Assembly: GCA_025454125.1 (NCBI GenBank)
Contig: JALOPA010000096.1
Location: 1-6,890, forward strand
DNA: 6,890 nt
DNA from: Thermodesulfobacteriota bacterium
Lineage (GTDB): Bacteria > Desulfobacterota > DSM-4660 > Desulfatiglandales > HGW-15
Direction of reading: 5' to 3'
Below, one piece after another: positions 5,045 to 6,890 of this stretch; position 1 is the first letter of the stretch, and each line of letters opens with the position of its first letter. Below the pieces are notes generated by a model. That model worked only from the letters and a program-made list of their open reading frames with translations. It did no database searches and was not told the origin of the DNA. A program made the position numbers and the translations under genes.

Positions 5045-6550
5045 TCAAGGAACTTTTGACCATCCTTTTGAGCGCTCGACCGCCTCCTGCCAACGCGCGT
5101 AGAGACGGTTTCGTTCGGACTCCTTCATGCGGGGCTCGTAGCGCTGCCCCATCTGCCACTTGGCTTCAAGCTCCTCCCGGCCGGACCAGAAGCCGACAGC
5201 GATACCGGCGAGGTACGCGGCACCGACCGCCGTGGTCTCGGCAACTGCAGGAACCTCTACCGTCACACCGAGAATGTCGGACTGAAACTGCATAAGGAAG
5301 CGGTTGCCCACTGCACCGCCGTCAGCCCGAAGCTCCCGCAACGGAATGCCGGATTCCCGTCCCATGGCCTCCACCACGTCACGGGTTTGGTAGCAGATGG
5401 CCTCCAGTGCGGCGCGAGCGAAGTGGCCGCGCGTTGTTCCGCGCGTGAGCCCCACGATGGTCCCGCGGGCGTAGGCGTCCCAGTGAGGAGCGCCCAAACC
5501 CGCCAGGGCCGGCACAAAGTACACCTCGTCGTTTCCCGCCACCGATGTGGCGAGGGCCTCGCTCTCGGCAGCATTGGAAATAATGCCCAGGCCATCCCGA
5601 AGCCATTGTATGGCCGCGCCGGTGATGAAGACCGCTCCTTCCAGCGCATACTGCACCGGTTCCTCCCCGATGCGCCAGGCGATGGTCGTGAGCAGGCGCT
5701 CTTTGCTGGCAACAGGCTGATTCCCTGTGTTCATGAGGAGAAACGACCCGGTGCCATAGGTGTTCTTCGCGAGCCCCTCGCGGTAGCATGCCTGGCCGAA
5801 CAGCGCAGCCTGCTGATCCCCGGCGATTCCGGCGATAGGCACCCGTTGTCCGAAGAACTGTTGCGGGTGGGTCATACCGCACACGGCAGAGGAGGGTTGC
5901 ACTTCAGGGAGGAGGCTTCGAGGGACGTTCAACCGCGATAGAATCTCGTCATCCCAATCGAGCTTGCGTATGTTGTAAAGAAGCGTGCGTGACGCGTTGG
6001 AGTAGTCGGTGACGTGGCAGGCACCTCCTGTGAGCTTCCAGATCAGCCAGGTGTCGATGGTGCCGAAGGCAATCTCTCCCTCCGTGCACGGCTCTCGAAG
6101 CCCTTCAACGTGGTCCAGCAGCCAGGCGACTTTTGTTCCGGAGAAGTACGGGTCCAGGAGCAAGCCTGTCTTTTCTTGCCAGACCGGTTCCAGACCCTCC
6201 CGCTTCAGTTGATCGCAAAGCTCGGAGGTCCGGCGGTCCTGCCAGACAATGGCGCGGCCCACAGGGCGGCTGTCTGCCCGGCGCCACAAAAGCGACGTCT
6301 CCCTCTGATTCGTGATCCCAATGGCCTGTACCTTCTCGGGTCCAGTGTCTGCGCTTTTCAGAGCCCTTTCGACAACGAGCTTCGTGACGGTCCAAATCTC
6401 TTCCGCGTCGTGTTCCACCCACCCGGCTTTGGGGTAGTGTTGTGTGAACTCCGAGTAAGCCCGGCCGCGGATCGAGCCGGTGTGATCCAGCACCAGGACC
6501 GTGGATCCTGTCGTGCCTTGATCGATGGCCACAATGAAACCGTCGCGCAT
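5045..6550 (-). CDS. glpK: Glycerol kinase
   Basis: Cytoplasmic FGGY-family kinase that phosphorylates glycerol with ATP to sn-glycerol 3-phosphate, for catabolism or phospholipid synthesis. It has 501 residues, close to the E. coli enzyme (about 502). The N-terminal phosphate loop is AIDQGTTGSTVLV (9-21). The glycerol-contacting residues are all present: Arg83 and Glu84 in NQRETSLLW, Tyr135 in DPYFSGTKVAWLLDH (the FGGY signature), Asp245 and Gln246 in AGDQQAALFGQ. The ATP-side motifs YGTGSFLLMNTG and ADGGAVGNRFLMQFQSDI are also intact. The ATG at 6550 has AAGG and GGAG elements within ten bases. A TATAAT promoter lies about 66 bases upstream. No glpF, glpD or glpA is adjacent, so the kinase stands alone here. 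The HTH gene follows 138 bases downstream, with no clear terminator between. Confidence 0.99.
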   Translation of the reverse strand: MRDGFIVAIDQGTTGSTVLVLDHTGSIRGRAYSEFTQHYPKAGWVEHDAEEIWTVTKLVVERALKSADTGPEKVQAIGITNQRETSLLWRRADSRPVGRAIVWQDRRTSELCDQLKREGLEPVWQEKTGLLLDPYFSGTKVAWLLDHVEGLREPCTEGEIAFGTIDTWLIWKLTGGACHVTDYSNASRTLLYNIRKLDWDDEILSRLNVPRSLLPEVQPSSAVCGMTHPQQFFGQRVPIAGIAGDQQAALFGQACYREGLAKNTYGTGSFLLMNTGNQPVASKERLLTTIAWRIGEEPVQYALEGAVFITGAAIQWLRDGLGIISNAAESEALATSVAGNDEVYFVPALAGLGAPHWDAYARGTIVGLTRGTTRGHFARAALEAICYQTRDVVEAMGRESGIPLRELRADGGAVGNRFLMQFQSDILGVTVEVPAVAETTAVGAAYLAGIAVGFWSGREELEAKWQMGQRYEPRMKESERNRLYARWQEAVERSKGWSKVP

Positions 6551-6615
6551 GTCTCCGCCTTCGCTTTTTGACGGGAGAAGGCTTTCTACCTCTCCGTGGT
6601 TGATCCGAGCAAGGG

Positions 6616-6644
6616 ATTATAGGGCTCTGAAGCGAGGAAAGCAA
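6616..6644 (-). promoter_or_regulatory. glpK promoter
   Basis: On the minus strand TTGCTT (6639-6644) is followed after exactly 17 bases by a perfect TATAAT (6616-6621). The expected transcript starts near 6609, giving a leader of about 60 bases before the glpK ATG. The -35 box lies inside one arm of an inverted repeat described separately. Prediction from consensus. Confidence 0.7.
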
Positions 6645-6694
6645 GCTAAAGTTCAATCATGGAAAGGGGTTATGATTTGACACTTGCTTTTCTT
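6634..6694. promoter_or_regulatory. Nested inverted repeats between divergent glpK and enoyl-CoA hydratase genes
   Basis: The arms GAGGAAAGCAAG (6634-6645) and CTTGCTTTTCTT (6683-6694) are inverted and match at 10 of 12 positions, including a perfect AAAGCAAG/CTTGCTTT core. Inside them, AATCAT (6655-6660) and ATGATT (6672-6677) form a second inverted pair with almost the same centre (about 6665). The outer arms cover TTGCTT on both strands: the glpK -35 box, and a candidate plus-strand -35 (6684-6689) with CAGAAT 17 bases on (6707-6712). This could be a shared operator; no regulator is identified. Confidence 0.45.
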
Positions 6695-6801
6695 GAGACG
6701 GGAGGTCAGAATTAAACAGTATGGAAAAACCAAACTGAAGTCTTCGTTCAGATGCGAGGACTTTTCCCCCGTTCACAAGGGAGGGGCCAAGGAGGAGAGA
6801 C

Positions 6802-6890
6802 GTGAGCGACGCCACACGGTTCAGGGTCGAGAAAGAGGGGTTTATCCGCTGGTTGGTTCTCAACCGTCCTGACAAGCGAAACGCCATGGA
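6802..6890 (+). CDS. Enoyl-CoA hydratase/isomerase (crotonase) family protein, 5' fragment
   Basis: Only the first 29 codons are inside the window. A GTG start at 6802 follows AAGGAGGAG (6789-6797), a near-perfect ribosome binding site four bases away. The translation VSDATRFRVEKEGFIRWLVL followed by NRPDKRNAM has the crotonase-family N-terminal strand pair and its LNRPDKRNAM hallmark, which precedes the CoA-binding helix in enoyl-CoA hydratases and related isomerases. The oxyanion-hole residues and catalytic Glu lie beyond the edge, so the exact reaction (hydratase, isomerase or dehydratase) cannot be told. The gene is divergent from glpK. A weak promoter (TTGCTT, 17 bp, CAGAAT at 6684-6712) is possible. 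Confidence 0.85.
   Translation, partial: MSDATRFRVEKEGFIRWLVLNRPDKRNAM

Noticed and set aside
4349..5059. Plus-strand 236-codon open frame
   Set aside because: Begins inside a palindromic repeat, lies antisense to the HTH gene, and shows no recognisable domain.
6105..6656. Minus-strand 183-codon frame overlapping the glpK start
   Set aside because: It is an out-of-frame reading of glpK. The true glpK frame has all active-site motifs, and the apparent upstream extension runs through the glpK promoter.
6766..6785. CCCCCGTTCACAAGGGAGGGG hairpin-like stretch before the enoyl-CoA hydratase gene
   Set aside because: Short, imperfect G/C-run pairing only; it may be a decayed dispersed repeat but one copy cannot show that.

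Overview
The window reads as part of an anaerobic, moderately high-GC bacterial chromosome, most likely a member of the Desulfobacterota (the old Deltaproteobacteria) or a relative. This is an inference. It rests on the mix of CoA-thioester genes, an aldo/keto reductase carrying a ferredoxin-like iron-sulfur tail, and the GTCATTCC...GGAATCCAG and GTCATTTCGAG-type palindromic repeats scattered between genes. No rRNA, tRNA, CRISPR array, insertion sequence or phage gene was seen.

Layout: six of the seven genes lie on the minus strand and read right to left. From the right edge: a 5' fragment of an enoyl-CoA hydratase on the plus strand (from 6802), then divergently glycerol kinase glpK (6550 to 5045), a small coiled-coil/HTH protein (4906 to 4409), a repeat-bearing gap, an aldo/keto reductase with eight C-terminal cysteines (4160 to 3114), a TetR repressor (3023 to 2319), an alpha-methylacyl-CoA racemase-type CaiB/BaiF protein (2343 to 1144), another repeat pair, and a hydratase-2/short-chain dehydrogenase fusion (975 running off the left edge). 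The fusion does not appear as a complete reading frame because its stop lies outside the window, but its frame is open through all 325 codons present.

The most interesting part is the TetR-racemase-fusion block. The racemase keeps the His/Asp/Glu set of alpha-methylacyl-CoA racemases. The fusion pairs an R-specific enoyl-CoA hydratase 2 with an SDR domain, the two activities of peroxisomal multifunctional enzyme type 2 but in reversed order. In animals these two enzymes act in sequence on 2-methyl-branched acyl-CoAs and sterol side chains. Their adjacency behind a TetR regulator suggests a bacterial module for branched-chain or steroid side-chain beta-oxidation. A TTGACA promoter stands just upstream of tetR, and an 18-bp palindrome abuts its -10 element across the predicted transcription start, so autorepression of the block is likely.

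The right side is more ordinary: glpK is canonical, with its own promoter (TTGCTT, 17 bp, TATAAT). The glpK/enoyl-CoA hydratase intergenic region holds two nearly concentric inverted repeats, the outer one covering a TTGCTT box on each strand, which hints at shared control of the divergent genes.
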